From: Iodobacter fluviatilis
Lineage (GTDB): Bacteria; Pseudomonadota; Gammaproteobacteria; Burkholderiales; Chitinibacteraceae
Direction of reading: 5' to 3'
Length of the DNA stretch: 64,000 bases
Assembly (NCBI RefSeq): GCF_900451195.1
Contig: NZ_UGHR01000006.1
Coordinates: 124,001 to 188,000, forward strand
Part shown: one piece after another, positions 47,516-56,904 of the stretch
How the letters are laid out: every line of letters begins with the position of its first letter
Numbering within the stretch: the first letter of the stretch is position 1
Made by a program: the position numbers and the translations under genes
Notes under the pieces: model-generated
What the model was told of the DNA's origin: nothing
What the model saw: only the letters and a program-made list of their open reading frames with translations
Databases searched by the model: none

Positions 47516-48943
47516 ATGAAATGGGAAGTAGTGATCGGGCTGGAAGTGCATACCCAGCTCTCGACTCAGTCGAAAATTTTCTCCAGCGCCAGCACCGCTT
47601 ACGGCGCTGAGCCAAATACACAAACCGCCGTGGTCGATGTGGCTATGCCGGGTGCCTTGCCGGTGATGAACCGTGGTGCGGTAGAGCGCGCCATTCAGCT
47701 GGGCCTGGCGATTGGCGGCAAGATTAATCGCAAATCAATTTTTGCGCGTAAAAATTATTTTTACCCTGATTTGCCTAAGGGCTATCAGATCAGCCAGTTT
47801 GAACTGCCGGTGGTTGAGGGCGGTACGATAGAGATTCAGGTTGGCGACGTCACTAAAGTAATTAATGTGACGCGTGCTCACTTGGAAGAAGATGCGGGCA
47901 AATCGGTACACGAAGATTTCCACGGCATGACCGGGATTGATCTGAACCGCGCCGGCACTCCGCTGCTAGAAATCGTTTCAGAGCCAGAAATGCGCTCTGC
48001 TGCCGAGGCGGTTGCTTACGCTAAAGCCTTGCATAGTCTCGTGACCTGGATCGGGATTTGCGATGGCAATATGCAAGAAGGGAGCTTTCGCTGTGACGTC
48101 AACGTTTCTGTTCGTCCGGAAGGGCAGAAAGAATTTGGTACGCGACGCGAAATTAAAAACTTGAACAGCTTTAAGTTTATGGAACAAGCGATTAAGTTTG
48201 AAACGCAGTGGCAGATCGAGCAGATTGAAGACGGGCATAAGATTCAGCAGGCCACCATCTTGTTTGACCCAGATAGCGGCGAAACCCGCATGATGCGTAG
48301 CAAAGAAGACGCGCATGATTACCGCTATTTCCCAGATCCTGATTTGCCGCCACTTTGTATCTCGGAAGACTGGATTGAGCGTGTGCGCAGCGAAATGACT
48401 GAGCTGCCGCAGCTGATGCGCCAGCGCTTTAGCGCGCAGTACGGTTTATCTAGCTACGATGCCAGCACGCTGACCAGCTCTAAAGATATGGCCGTGTACT
48501 TTGAAGCTATGGTTGCCGCAGGTGCAGATGCCAAGCTCGCCGCTAACTGGATCATGGGTGATGTTTCTGCCACGCTGAACCGCGAAGAAAAATCGATCGG
48601 CGATAGCCCGGTTTCTGCAACTGCTTTGGCTGGTCTGGTTAAGCGGGTGATGGATAACACCATCAACAATAAAACCGCTAAAGACGTGCTGAAAAAAATG
48701 TGGGAATCTGGCGATGCAGCGGATGCGATTATCGAGCGCGATGGCCTGAAGCAAACCACCGATACCGGTGCAATCGAAGCCATTATTGACGAAGTGCTGG
48801 CGGCTAATCCTAAGGCGGTTGAAGAGTATAAGAGCGGCAAACTGGCCGCGATTAACTCCCTAATGGGCCAGTGCATGAAGGCCAGCAAGGGTAAGGCTAA
48901 TCCGGCGATGGTGACTGAGATTCTGACTAAGAAGCTAAGCTGA
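47516..48943 (+). CDS. gatB: Asp/Glu-tRNA amidotransferase subunit B
   Basis: Subunit of 475 residues that binds and phosphorylates the misacylated tRNA and performs amide transfer. It starts [20 protein letters not shown], and has [19 protein letters not shown], the Mg/ATP region [13 protein letters not shown] and EIKNLNSF, and the C-terminal YqeY-like tail domain (about 330-475) that contacts tRNA. It ends the gatCAB operon before a clear terminator. Confidence 0.97.
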   Translation: MKWEVVIGLEVHTQLSTQSKIFSSASTAYGAEPNTQTAVVDVAMPGALPVMNRGAVERAIQLGLAIGGKINRKSIFARKNYFYPDLPKGYQISQFELPVVEGGTIEIQVGDVTKVINVTRAHLEEDAGKSVHEDFHGMTGIDLNRAGTPLLEIVSEPEMRSAAEAVAYAKALHSLVTWIGICDGNMQEGSFRCDVNVSVRPEGQKEFGTRREIKNLNSFKFMEQAIKFETQWQIEQIEDGHKIQQATILFDPDSGETRMMRSKEDAHDYRYFPDPDLPPLCISEDWIERVRSEMTELPQLMRQRFSAQYGLSSYDASTLTSSKDMAVYFEAMVAAGADAKLAANWIMGDVSATLNREEKSIGDSPVSATALAGLVKRVMDNTINNKTAKDVLKKMWESGDAADAIIERDGLKQTTDTGAIEAIIDEVLAANPKAVEEYKSGKLAAINSLMGQCMKASKGKANPAMVTEILTKKLS

Positions 48944-48960
48944 TTATTGCCTAGCCATTA

Positions 48961-48994
48961 AAAATAGCGATCCTGCGGGGTCGCTATTTTTTTG
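48961..48994 (+). terminator. intrinsic terminator after gatB
   Basis: An 11-bp stem AAAAATAGCGA/TCGCTATTTTT with a short loop, followed by more T residues, 17 bases after the gatB stop. Confidence 0.9.
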
Positions 48995-49048
48995 CGAAAA
49001 TGTAGGGTGGGTGAAATCCCATAGGCGTTGACCAATTTATTTTTTATT

Positions 49049-49311
49049 AGCAAACAACGAAAAAATACAACAATCACGCTCTCTGCATAGGGCTTAAAAA
49101 TCCCCTTGAAGCACGCCGACGCGAGGAATAAGCGGATCGGGGTTTCGGAAAAGGGGTAGCGCGGGCTTGCTCCCGAGCAGCCTCTACGCCGAGCCGATTA
49201 TCCGCAGTGACTTCGTGTTTTGAGGTTGTGGCTTGGCTTCGTTTCTTGGCCGCGCAAGAAAGGAAGGTCCAGCGGGACGCCCGCACCTAAATCAACGTGC
49301 CGAAGGCACTA
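49049..49311 (+). repeat. dispersed ~275-bp repeat, copy B
   Basis: Diverged copy of the repeat at 57913-58186, in the plus orientation. The ends are best kept (TAGCAAACAA, CCCCTTGAAGCACGCCG, TCGTTTCTTGGCCGCGCAAG, AAGGAAGGTCCAGCGGGACG, and the closing GTGCCGAAGGCAC hairpin); the middle is shuffled by indels. The 48995-49583 interval between gatB and dusB otherwise has no gene. It also holds a copy of the short CTCCGTGTTCTCTGTG repeat at about 49468. Confidence 0.8.
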
Positions 49312-49464
49312 AAACTTTGCTTAGCGCACATGGAGTACAACCCGCGTATTTTGCAGGTTGCACCCAGCCTACGAATGATGCAATGCTTGTAAAGCATCAA
49401 CGATCACCAAAGCGTTGTATGCCGACTTTGTTATAACTCGCGGTTTCTTCGTGTTCTGCTTTTA

Positions 49465-49491
49465 AACTCCGTGTTCTCTGTGCTTACAGAT
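49465..49491. repeat. short CTCCGYGTTCTCTGTG repeat, copy 1
   Basis: AAACTCCGTGTTCTCTGTGC recurs, with small changes, at 58243-58279 and 62325-62362. All three are in the plus orientation and all stand beside a copy of the larger dispersed repeat or its remnant. Confidence 0.65.
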
Positions 49492-49583
49492 TTAAGCTTT
49501 TTTCATAAAAATCCGCCTGAAGGTTGTTGCTTAAAAATTAGGCAGGCGTTAGAATGCGCGGCCTTTTACTGCGCCAGCAGCAT

Positions 49584-50621
49584 ATGCATATCGGCCCCTA
49601 TCCCCTTGTAAATAATCTGATTGTCGCCCCCATGGCGGGTGTGACCGATCGTCCTTTCCGTATGCTTTGCAAGCGTTTTGGCGCAGGGCATGCGGTGAGC
49701 GAGATGATTACGGCCGACAGCAGCATGCGCTCGCACCAAAAAACCCTGCAGCGCGCAAATTTTGAGGGTGAGTTGGCACCGGTTTCCGCACAGATTGCCG
49801 GCTCTGATCCGGAGTTACTCGCAGCTGCAGCACGGCATAATGTGGCGCACGGCGCGCAAATCATTGATATCAATATGGGTTGCCCGGTTAAAAAGGTGTG
49901 CAACAAGCTGGCTGGCTCCGCCTTGTTGCAAAATGAAGACTTAGTTGCAAAGATTCTGCATGCCGTGGTGCGTGCCGTAGACGTGCCGGTTACACTGAAA
50001 ACCCGCTTGGGCTTTGCCAATGGCGAAGAAAATATTATGCGTGTGGCCAAAATAGCTGAAGAGGCAGGGATTGCCGCGCTGGCTATTCATGGCCGAACGC
50101 GTGAAGATATGTACTTGGGTCATGCGCGCTATGCCTTGATTGCTCAGGTAAAACAATCGATTCAGATTCCTGTGATCGCTAATGGCGATATTGACAGCCC
50201 GCAAAAAGCCGCGCTGGTTCTTAAAGAAACCGGAGCAGATGCGATTATGATTGGGCGGGCTGCACAGGGCAGGCCGTGGATTTTCCGTGAAATTGCCCAC
50301 TATCTGGCCAGCGGTGAGTTACTTCCCCCGCCGGAAGTGGTAGAAGTTCGCGATGTATTGCTCGGCCATCTGGATGATCTCTACGCCTTCTATGGTGAGT
50401 ATTCTGGTTGCCGTATCGCTCGCAAGCATATCGCTTGGTATAGCAAGGGCTTACGTGGCAGTAATGAGTTTCGTCAGGCTATGTATGCTCAGGAATCTAC
50501 GGCAGGGCAAGCGGATACTACCCGCCAGTATTTTGATGGTTTGCTCACTTTAGGTGAGCGGCTGCAGTACGAAGATATGTCAAAACAAAAAGAAAACCAC
50601 AATGAATCGGGAGATTTATGA
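49584..50621 (+). CDS. dusB: tRNA-dihydrouridine synthase B
   Basis: FMN enzyme of 345 residues that reduces specific uridines of the tRNA D-loop. The TIM barrel begins IVAPMAGVTDRPFRMLCKRF. The catalytic Cys is in DINMGCPVKKVCNKLAGSAL, with LKTRLGF, HGRTREDMY and the FMN-phosphate region ADAIMIGRAAQGRPWIF. ATG at 49584 (MHIGPYPL) matches the DusB start; the ATG at 49554 would add ten unlikely residues. Its stop overlaps the fis start by 4 bases, the classic dusB-fis arrangement. Confidence 0.96.
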   Translation: MHIGPYPLVNNLIVAPMAGVTDRPFRMLCKRFGAGHAVSEMITADSSMRSHQKTLQRANFEGELAPVSAQIAGSDPELLAAAARHNVAHGAQIIDINMGCPVKKVCNKLAGSALLQNEDLVAKILHAVVRAVDVPVTLKTRLGFANGEENIMRVAKIAEEAGIAALAIHGRTREDMYLGHARYALIAQVKQSIQIPVIANGDIDSPQKAALVLKETGADAIMIGRAAQGRPWIFREIAHYLASGELLPPPEVVEVRDVLLGHLDDLYAFYGEYSGCRIARKHIAWYSKGLRGSNEFRQAMYAQESTAGQADTTRQYFDGLLTLGERLQYEDMSKQKENHNESGDL

Positions 50622-50857
50622 GTACTCAAACCGATCTGATCGCCGAGGCGATTTACGCTTCTCTCGACCAGTATTTCCAAGACTTGGACGGCGAACCGCC
50701 GTGTGCTATGTACGATATGGTCTTGGCTCGTGTTGAAAAGCCACTGTTGGAATTAGTTTTAGAGCGCGTAGAGGGCAATCAGACCCGAGCAGCCGATATG
50801 CTGGGTATTAACCGCAATACCCTGCGTAAGAAATTACAGATTTATGATTTGCTGTAA
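50618..50857 (+). CDS. fis: DNA-binding protein Fis
   Basis: Nucleoid-associated factor of 79 residues that bends DNA and controls rRNA promoters and recombination. The C-terminal helix-turn-helix is intact: [21 protein letters not shown] followed by LQIYDLL. It is shorter than the 98-residue E. coli protein because it has little N-terminal beta-hairpin arm, as in many betaproteobacteria. ATGA overlap with dusB couples translation. The last ~98 bases are repeated twice downstream in decayed form. Confidence 0.95.
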   Translation: MSTQTDLIAEAIYASLDQYFQDLDGEPPCAMYDMVLARVEKPLLELVLERVEGNQTRAADMLGINRNTLRKKLQIYDLL

Positions 50858-50858
50858 T

Positions 50859-51056
50859 AGAACGCGCAGAGGGTAATTAAGACCCGAGCAGCCGATATGC
50901 TGGGTATTAACCGCAGTACCTTGCATCAGAAATTACAGATTTATGATTTGCTGTAATAGAGGGCGTAGAGGGTAATTAAGAACCGAACAGCCGATATGCT
51001 GGGTATTAACCGCAATACCCTGCGTACGAAATTACAGATTTACGATTTGCTGTAAT
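50859..51056 (+). repeat. two decayed tandem copies of the fis 3' end
   Basis: The last 98 bases of fis (50761-50858) are repeated at 50859-50957 and 50958-51056. Blocks such as CAGCCGATATGCTGGGTATT, AACCGCA-TACC, AAATTACAGATTTA and GATTTGCTGTAAT are kept. Both extra copies share GGGTAATTAAG where fis has GGGCAATCAG: a one-base gain that creates a stop and shifts frame. They are therefore not fused to Fis. Each retains an open 19-codon stretch from ATGCTGGGTATT, without a ribosome site. Confidence 0.93.
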
Positions 51057-51119
51057 GCGCAGATGCGCAGTTTTCACAAGAAACGAGTTTGTATCTTTAT
51101 ATACAGGGAAGCTGAAATC

Positions 51120-52682
51120 ATGACCAAAATTACCCGTGCGCTAATCAGCGTATCCGATAAAACCGGTGTACTCGATTTTGCCAAAGCACTGGCAGCGCAA
51201 GGCGTCGAAATTTTGTCGACCGGAGGGACCGCTAAATTGTTTGCGGACAATGGCGTGCCAGTGATCGAAGTGGCTGATTACACCGGCTTTCCTGAAATGC
51301 TTGATGGGCGTGTAAAAACGCTGCATCCAAAAATCCATGGCGGTATTTTGGGCCGCCGCGATTTACCAGCACACGTTGCCACTATGGCAGAACACCAAAT
51401 CGGCAATATTGATCTGGTCTGTGTGAATCTCTACCCATTTGAAGCCACTATTGCCCGCCCTGATTGCAATTATGAAGATGCAATCGAAAACATCGATATC
51501 GGTGGCCCGGCTATGGTGCGTTCTGCCGCAAAAAATCATGCTCATGTGGCGATTGTGACCGATGCCAGTGATTACGCAGATCTGATCAAAGAAATGCAAG
51601 CCAATGATGGCGCCCTATTACTGGCCACACGCAAAGTGCTGGCGAAAAAAGCCTTCAGCCACACCGCGGCTTACGATGGTGCAATTTCTAACTACCTGAC
51701 TGCACTGACCGCAGACGGCGAGAAAAAAGCTTATCCAGACCGCCTGAATATGCAATTCGTTAAAGTGCAAGATATGCGCTACGGCGAAAACCCGCATCAA
51801 AGTGCTGCTTTTTACCGTGATATCGATCCGGCCATGGGTAGCCTTGCTGCTTATAAGCAATTGCAGGGTAAGGAATTAAGCTACAACAATGTGGCCGATT
51901 CTGATGCGGCTTGGGAATGTGTAAAACAGTTTGCTGAGCCAGCATGCGTGATTGTAAAACACGCTAATCCTTGCGGTGTGGCCGTAGGTACAGATAGCTA
52001 CTCGGCTTATCGCCTAGCTTTTGCAACAGACACCACCAGCGCCTTTGGCGGCATTATTGCGTTTAACCAGACTGTTGATGTGGATACCGCCGAAGCGGTT
52101 TCCAAGCAATTTATGGAAGTACTGATTGCCCCTGCCTATACCGCCGAAGCCTTGGCATTGCTGGCTAAAAAGCAAAATGTCCGCGTACTGGAAGTCCCGG
52201 TTGAGCAGGGCGCAAATCGTTTTGATGTGAAGCGTGTAGGCGGCGGTTTATTGGTGCAAACACCTGATTCACACATTCTTACATTGAATGATCTGAAAGT
52301 GGTAACCAAACTGCAGCCAACCGAAACTCAGCTTAAAGATCTGCTGTTTGCCTGGAATGTGGCTAAATTTGTTAAATCAAATGCCATTGTATTCTGCGGC
52401 AAGGGTCAGACTTTGGGCGTGGGTGCAGGACAAATGAGCCGCGTGGATTCCACTAAAATTGCGGCAATTAAAGCTAAGGCTGCGGGCCTAGATTTACGTG
52501 GCTCGGTGGCGGCATCAGATGCCTTCTTCCCATTCCGCGATGGCGTGGATGTGATTGCAGAAAACGGTGTTTCAGCCATTATTCAGCCAGGTGGTTCGGT
52601 GCGTGATGATGAAGTGATTGCAGCAGCAGATGAGCATGGTATTGCGATGGTGGTGACAGGGATTCGTCATTTCCGTCATTAA
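51120..52682 (+). CDS. purH: bifunctional AICAR transformylase / IMP cyclohydrolase
   Basis: Last two steps of IMP synthesis, 520 residues. The N-terminal MGS-like cyclohydrolase domain (1-~195) has [28 protein letters not shown] and [20 protein letters not shown]. The C-terminal formyltransferase domain has [30 protein letters not shown] with the catalytic Lys-His, and [14 protein letters not shown] FRDGVD. ATG at 51120 is preferred because the upstream in-frame stretch from 51063 reads through the fis-repeat tail. purD lies one gene downstream. Confidence 0.96.
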   Translation: MTKITRALISVSDKTGVLDFAKALAAQGVEILSTGGTAKLFADNGVPVIEVADYTGFPEMLDGRVKTLHPKIHGGILGRRDLPAHVATMAEHQIGNIDLVCVNLYPFEATIARPDCNYEDAIENIDIGGPAMVRSAAKNHAHVAIVTDASDYADLIKEMQANDGALLLATRKVLAKKAFSHTAAYDGAISNYLTALTADGEKKAYPDRLNMQFVKVQDMRYGENPHQSAAFYRDIDPAMGSLAAYKQLQGKELSYNNVADSDAAWECVKQFAEPACVIVKHANPCGVAVGTDSYSAYRLAFATDTTSAFGGIIAFNQTVDVDTAEAVSKQFMEVLIAPAYTAEALALLAKKQNVRVLEVPVEQGANRFDVKRVGGGLLVQTPDSHILTLNDLKVVTKLQPTETQLKDLLFAWNVAKFVKSNAIVFCGKGQTLGVGAGQMSRVDSTKIAAIKAKAAGLDLRGSVAASDAFFPFRDGVDVIAENGVSAIIQPGGSVRDDEVIAAADEHGIAMVVTGIRHFRH

Positions 52683-52702
52683 TCAAGTGATTTGATTATT
52701 TA

Positions 52703-52729
52703 AAAGCGGGGAAGAGATTCCCCGCTTAT
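52703..52729 (+). terminator. terminator-like hairpin after purH
   Basis: The stem AAGCGGGGA/TCCCCGCTT with a short AGAGAT-like loop lies 20 bases after purH; the T-tract is poor, so partial read-through is possible. Confidence 0.65.
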
Positions 52730-52802
52730 TGTGTTTATGGTGCTGTGTTTAATTGAGAGGCTGGCTGAGTTGCCGGTGCTTTGAAATATTTTGGTTGAGA
52801 TA

Positions 52803-53360
52803 ATGAAAAAACTGTTTGCCACCCTTTGCTTGCTGATGGCTTTACCCGCCTCTGCAATGGATTGCTCCAATATGTGGGATTGGGCGACGGCTGCTTGTCA
52901 GCGCGTGGATAAAATAAACCGGGAAGGTAAGAGTGATTTGCTGGTTTCGGGATATTCTTGGCACGATCGCTCAACCTATACCGCTGAAAAACTCGAAGAC
53001 TTTCAAGAGTTTGCTTATGGTGGTGGCTTGGGTAAGCGCATTAGTGATGAAAACAATAATCAGGAATTTATCTACGGAATGATTTTTGCTGATTCGCATA
53101 ATCAGCCGCAGTTGCAGGTCGGGTATATGCATCTTTGGTATTGGCCGATTATTGGGGAGTTATCAGCCGGCCTTGGCGTGTCATTGCAGCTTATTTCACG
53201 CCAAGATGTCATTGGTGGCGTTCCTTTTCCTGCTCCTTTGCCTATTGCGTCGGTTCGCTATGGCAAGGCATCTTTGATTGGTACCTTTATCCCAAGGCTG
53301 AATGGTCAGTTAAATAATGGCAATGTGGCTTATGTGTTTGGCCGCTACGAATTCGATTAA
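52803..53360 (+). CDS. pagP: lipid A palmitoyltransferase PagP
   Basis: Outer-membrane acyltransferase of 185 residues that moves palmitate from phospholipid to lipid A, toughening the membrane against cationic peptides. After a signal peptide (MKKLFATLCLLMALPASA) the barrel shows the PagP landmarks: SGYSWHDRSTY with catalytic His54 (His36 of the mature chain), AYGGGLGKR, MIFADSHNQPQ with the catalytic Asp-Ser pair, LGVSLQLISRQD and NNGNVAYVFGRYEF at the end. An in-frame TTG at 52791 is an alternative start. In enterobacteria pagP is PhoPQ-controlled; no such box was recognised. It sits between purH and purD without functional link. Confidence 0.88.
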   Translation: MKKLFATLCLLMALPASAMDCSNMWDWATAACQRVDKINREGKSDLLVSGYSWHDRSTYTAEKLEDFQEFAYGGGLGKRISDENNNQEFIYGMIFADSHNQPQLQVGYMHLWYWPIIGELSAGLGVSLQLISRQDVIGGVPFPAPLPIASVRYGKASLIGTFIPRLNGQLNNGNVAYVFGRYEFD

Positions 53361-53374
53361 CAGGAAACAGATTC

Positions 53375-54652
53375 ATGAATATTTTGGTGATTGGTTCGGG
53401 TGGTCGTGAGCATGCACTGGCTTGGAAAATTGCCCAGTCAGAGCGCGTGGGCAAAGTGTTTGTGGCGCCGGGTAATGCGGGTACAGCACTGGAAAAAGAT
53501 TTAATTAATATTGATATCTCGGCCATTGATGAGCTGATCGAGTTTGCAAAAGCCGAAAATATTGCCATTACCGTAGTAGGTCCGGAAGCGCCTTTGTCGC
53601 AAGGCGTAGTCGATGCATTTCGCGAAGCAGGTTTAAAAATCTTTGGACCAACTCGCGCAGCGGCACAGTTGGAATGGTCTAAAGACTTCGCTAAAGCGTT
53701 TATGCTGCGCCATGGTATTCCTACAGCGGCTTATCAGACCTTTGCCAATGCGGATGAAGCGCATGCATATATCAAGGCTCAAGGCGCACCGATTGTGATT
53801 AAGGCCGATGGTTTGGCGGCAGGCAAGGGTGTGGTGGTAGCGATGACGCTGGATGAAGCGCACGCCGCGGTTGACTCCATGCTATCGGACAATAAATTTG
53901 GCGATGCGGGCGCTCGGGTGGTGATTGAAGAGTGCTTGCTTGGCGAGGAAGCCAGTTTCATCGTAATGGTCGATGGCAAAAATGTACTGGCCATGGCATC
54001 CAGCCAGGATCATAAACGCCTCTTGGATGGCGATGAAGGCCCGAATACTGGCGGCATGGGCGCGTATAGCCCTGCACCCGTAGTGACGCCAGATGTACAC
54101 GCCAAAGTGATGCGCGAAGTGATTTTGCCAACCGTGCAAGGCATGGCAAAAGACGGCACGGTATTCACGGGCTTTTTGTACGCGGGCCTGATGATCGATG
54201 CTTTGGGCAACCCAAAGGTTATCGAATACAACTGCCGCTTTGGCGATCCTGAAACTCAGCCAATTATGCTGCGTTTAAAGAGCGATTTTGTCACCCTGCT
54301 TGAGCATGGTGTGAATGGAACGCTGGATCAGATCGAAGCCGAATGGGACCGCCGTGTGGCCATGGGCGTGGTGATGGCTGCGGCCAATTACCCAGAAACC
54401 CCGCGTAAAGGCGATTTAATCTCGGGCTTGCCAACAGCGGCTTTAGAAGATGGCCATGTCTTTCATGCGGGCACAACGCTGAACGAGCAAGGTGAAGCCA
54501 TCACCGCCGGCGGCCGTGTGCTCTGTGTGACCGCTTTTGGCGACAGCTTTAAAATGGCACAAAAACGCGCTTATCAAATATTGGCAGGCGTTTCATTTGC
54601 TGGCGCACAATACCGCAGTGATATCGGTTGGCGAGCAATTAGCCGCAAGTAA
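53375..54652 (+). CDS. purD: phosphoribosylamine-glycine ligase
   Basis: GAR synthetase of 425 residues, an ATP-grasp ligase joining phosphoribosylamine and glycine in purine synthesis. Motifs are MNILVIGSGGREHALAWK, VVGPEAPLSQGVVDAF, SKDFAKAFMLRHGIPTA, IKADGLAAGKGVVVA, SSQDHKRLLDGDEGPNTGGM and YNCRFGDPETQ. AGGAAA stands 8 bases before the ATG. It is close behind pagP (14 bases), so the two may share a message; a terminator follows. Confidence 0.97.
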   Translation: MNILVIGSGGREHALAWKIAQSERVGKVFVAPGNAGTALEKDLINIDISAIDELIEFAKAENIAITVVGPEAPLSQGVVDAFREAGLKIFGPTRAAAQLEWSKDFAKAFMLRHGIPTAAYQTFANADEAHAYIKAQGAPIVIKADGLAAGKGVVVAMTLDEAHAAVDSMLSDNKFGDAGARVVIEECLLGEEASFIVMVDGKNVLAMASSQDHKRLLDGDEGPNTGGMGAYSPAPVVTPDVHAKVMREVILPTVQGMAKDGTVFTGFLYAGLMIDALGNPKVIEYNCRFGDPETQPIMLRLKSDFVTLLEHGVNGTLDQIEAEWDRRVAMGVVMAAANYPETPRKGDLISGLPTAALEDGHVFHAGTTLNEQGEAITAGGRVLCVTAFGDSFKMAQKRAYQILAGVSFAGAQYRSDIGWRAISRK

Positions 54653-54667
54653 AGCCTGATGGGCTGC

Positions 54668-54703
54668 AAAAAAGCCATGCATTAGATTGCATGGCTTTTT
54701 TAT
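54668..54703 (+). terminator. intrinsic terminator after purD
   Basis: A 14-bp stem AAAAAAGCCATGCA/TGCATGGCTTTTTT with a 6-base loop, 15 bases after purD. Confidence 0.92.
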
Positions 54704-54779
54704 TGCGTGAAAATAGTGTGCTGATGTAAGTCAATAAACCAAAGGGCTCGCATTGACTCTTGTTGATGTAAGGTAGATT

Positions 54780-55076
54780 ATGAAGTTAACAAAAACCGTT
54801 CTCATTGCTAAAACCATGACTCTCGCCGATCTTCCGCTCAATACTTCCGCCAGAATTCTCTCTGCTCAGCTTGATGCTGATTTATGCCAACGCCTTGCTG
54901 CGCTTGGCTTGCATGTGCAGCGCGATATAGAGGTGATCCGCCGTGGCATGCTGGGCGGGCCTTTGCAGCTGCGGGTGGGCAGTACCGAATTTATGCTGCG
55001 TCGTAAAGATGCTAGGCAGATTTTGGTCGATATTTTGCCTCAAGCGGATAGCAGCCTGATCGCGGTGACAGCATGA
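54780..55076 (+). CDS. feoA: ferrous iron transport protein A
   Basis: SH3-like cytoplasmic protein of 98 residues that supports FeoB. Core features are MTLADLPLNTSARI, a LAALGLHVQRDIEVIRRG strand-turn-strand and GGPLQLRVGSTEFMLRRKDA. AAGG lies 7 bases before the ATG at 54780; an internal ATG at codon 13 is also possible and would give the more usual FeoA length. The stop overlaps feoB by 4 bases. No clear Fur box was seen in 54704-54779. Confidence 0.92.
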   Translation: MKLTKTVLIAKTMTLADLPLNTSARILSAQLDADLCQRLAALGLHVQRDIEVIRRGMLGGPLQLRVGSTEFMLRRKDARQILVDILPQADSSLIAVTA

Positions 55077-56839
55077 AGCGTGTTGCCCTGGTGGGCATGC
55101 CCAATACCGGTAAATCGACCTTATTTAATCGTATTACTGGCGGCACAGCGCGTACCGCCAATTGGCCGGGGCTGACGGTGGAGCTGGCTTCCAGCCGTAT
55201 CTTGCTGGGCGGATCTATGGTGCAGATGGTCGATCTGCCGGGGATTTATGATTTAAGTGGCGGGGCTGAAGACGAGCGTATTACTCAGGAATTTCTGAAT
55301 AAAACTGAGTTGGATGCCGTTCTCCTAGTGCTGAATGCCACGCAGCTGGACAGGCAGCTGGTGCTGGCTTTACAGCTAAAGGCTCTGGGGGCACCGCTGA
55401 TTATTGCACTCAATATGGGCGATGAAGCAAAGCAGGCCGGGGTGCAAATTAATCTGGAAGGGCTGGCTGCAGAGCTTGCCTGCCCGGTGCTGAAAATAAG
55501 TGCCAAGCATGGCCAGGGTGTGCCTGAGTTAAAAGAGGCACTCAATCGTCTGATCCGCCAGCAAGCGCCTAAGCAAATTGCACTGGCCCATGCGCCTGCA
55601 TCAAACGCCCTGCATCAGGACGAGGCACGGCTGTATAGCCGCTTTATTCAGCGCCCCTCGGTTTTGCCTCCTGGGCCAACCGCCATGCTGGATCGCTGGG
55701 TTTTGCATCCGGTACTGGGTTTGCCTCTGTTTGTACTGATGATGTTTTGCTTGTTTCAGCTGACCTACGCCATTGGCGTGCCTTTGCAAGATTTAGCAAA
55801 AGATGGGCTGGAATGGTTTAAAACCGATATTTTAAAAATGGCCGCTGCTTCTTGGCCGCCATTTTGGTCAGGTTTTTTGGTCGATGGTGTGTTTGATGGC
55901 CTGAGTACGGTACTCACGTTTATCCCGATTATTTTTCTGTTTTTTTGCCTGATGGCCATTATCGAAGACTCGGGTTATTTCTCGCGTGCGGCTTTTATGA
56001 TGGACGGGCTGATGGCGCGGCTAGGCATGGATGGCCGTGGCTTTGTGATGCTGATGATGGGCTTTGGCTGCAATGTGCCAGCGCTGATGGGCACGCGAGT
56101 GATTCGGGATAGAAAGGCGCGTTTATTGACTATGCTGGCGATTCCTTTCTCGCTTTGTTCGGCGCGTTTACAGATTTTTCTCTTTTTAACCGGCGCGTTG
56201 TTTAGCCCGCTGCAAGCACCCTGGGTGCTGTTGTCACTCTATTTTGCGAGTATTTTTATTTCTATGGGCACGGCGCTTTTGCTGCGTGGACGCTTTAAAT
56301 CGACTGAGCCCTTTACGCTGGAGCTGCCGCCTTATCGCTTCCCTGTGCTGCGGCAAATCTTTTTACGTGGCTGGGGTGAGGCAGCGGGTTTTGTGCGGTT
56401 GGCATCTACCATGATTGTGATTGGTGTGGTCTTGGTTTGGCTGTTGAGCAATTACCCAAACCCACAACACAGTTATTCCACCATGATTGCCGGATTCTTT
56501 CAGCCGGTGCTATCCCCAATTGGTATTCAGGCCGAGCTATCAATCGCTTTGATGTTTGGCTTTGTGGCCAAAGAAGTGGTGCTTGGTGCTCTGGCGGTGA
56601 TTGCCGGGCAGGATGGCCCCGCCTTGGCGCATCATTTATCTATTGTGCTTGATCCGGTATCGGCCTATAGCTTTATGTTGTTTTCATTGACCTATGTGCC
56701 CTGCGTTTCTACTATTGCGGCCATGCGCAAGGAATCTAACAGCGTAGCGCTGACTACTTTTTCTGTGGTCTATTCTTTATTACTTGCCTGGTTGCTGTCG
56801 TTTATCTTTTACCAGGGGGCCAGAGCTTTAGGTTTTTGA
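55073..56839 (+). CDS. feoB: ferrous iron transporter FeoB
   Basis: Inner-membrane Fe(II) transporter of 588 residues. The N-terminal GTPase domain has G1 GMPNTGKSTLF, G3 MVDLPGIYDLSG and G4 ALNMGDEAKQAG. A shortened linker is followed by the membrane part with two Gate regions: FSRAAFMMDGLMARLGMDGRG...MGFGCNVPALMGTRV and the second, SIALMFGFVAKEVVLGALAV. The protein is clearly shorter than the ~770 residues of E. coli FeoB, near the length of the compact forms in Neisseriales. No separate feoC is seen downstream. Confidence 0.93.
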   Translation: MKRVALVGMPNTGKSTLFNRITGGTARTANWPGLTVELASSRILLGGSMVQMVDLPGIYDLSGGAEDERITQEFLNKTELDAVLLVLNATQLDRQLVLALQLKALGAPLIIALNMGDEAKQAGVQINLEGLAAELACPVLKISAKHGQGVPELKEALNRLIRQQAPKQIALAHAPASNALHQDEARLYSRFIQRPSVLPPGPTAMLDRWVLHPVLGLPLFVLMMFCLFQLTYAIGVPLQDLAKDGLEWFKTDILKMAAASWPPFWSGFLVDGVFDGLSTVLTFIPIIFLFFCLMAIIEDSGYFSRAAFMMDGLMARLGMDGRGFVMLMMGFGCNVPALMGTRVIRDRKARLLTMLAIPFSLCSARLQIFLFLTGALFSPLQAPWVLLSLYFASIFISMGTALLLRGRFKSTEPFTLELPPYRFPVLRQIFLRGWGEAAGFVRLASTMIVIGVVLVWLLSNYPNPQHSYSTMIAGFFQPVLSPIGIQAELSIALMFGFVAKEVVLGALAVIAGQDGPALAHHLSIVLDPVSAYSFMLFSLTYVPCVSTIAAMRKESNSVALTTFSVVYSLLLAWLLSFIFYQGARALGF

Positions 56840-56904
56840 TTGCAGTTGGCGTATGCAGGGGCAGCAATGCCCCTGTTTTGCATCCATCTTACAAAGGTTA
56901 ATGA

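Noticed and set aside
50882..51053. Possible second and third Fis-like mini-proteins
   Set aside because: Only 19 codons without ribosome site; the shared one-base gain separates them from the rest of the Fis frame.
54704..54779. Fur box before feoA
   Set aside because: No adequate match to the 19-bp GATAATGATAATCATTATC-type site was found by eye.
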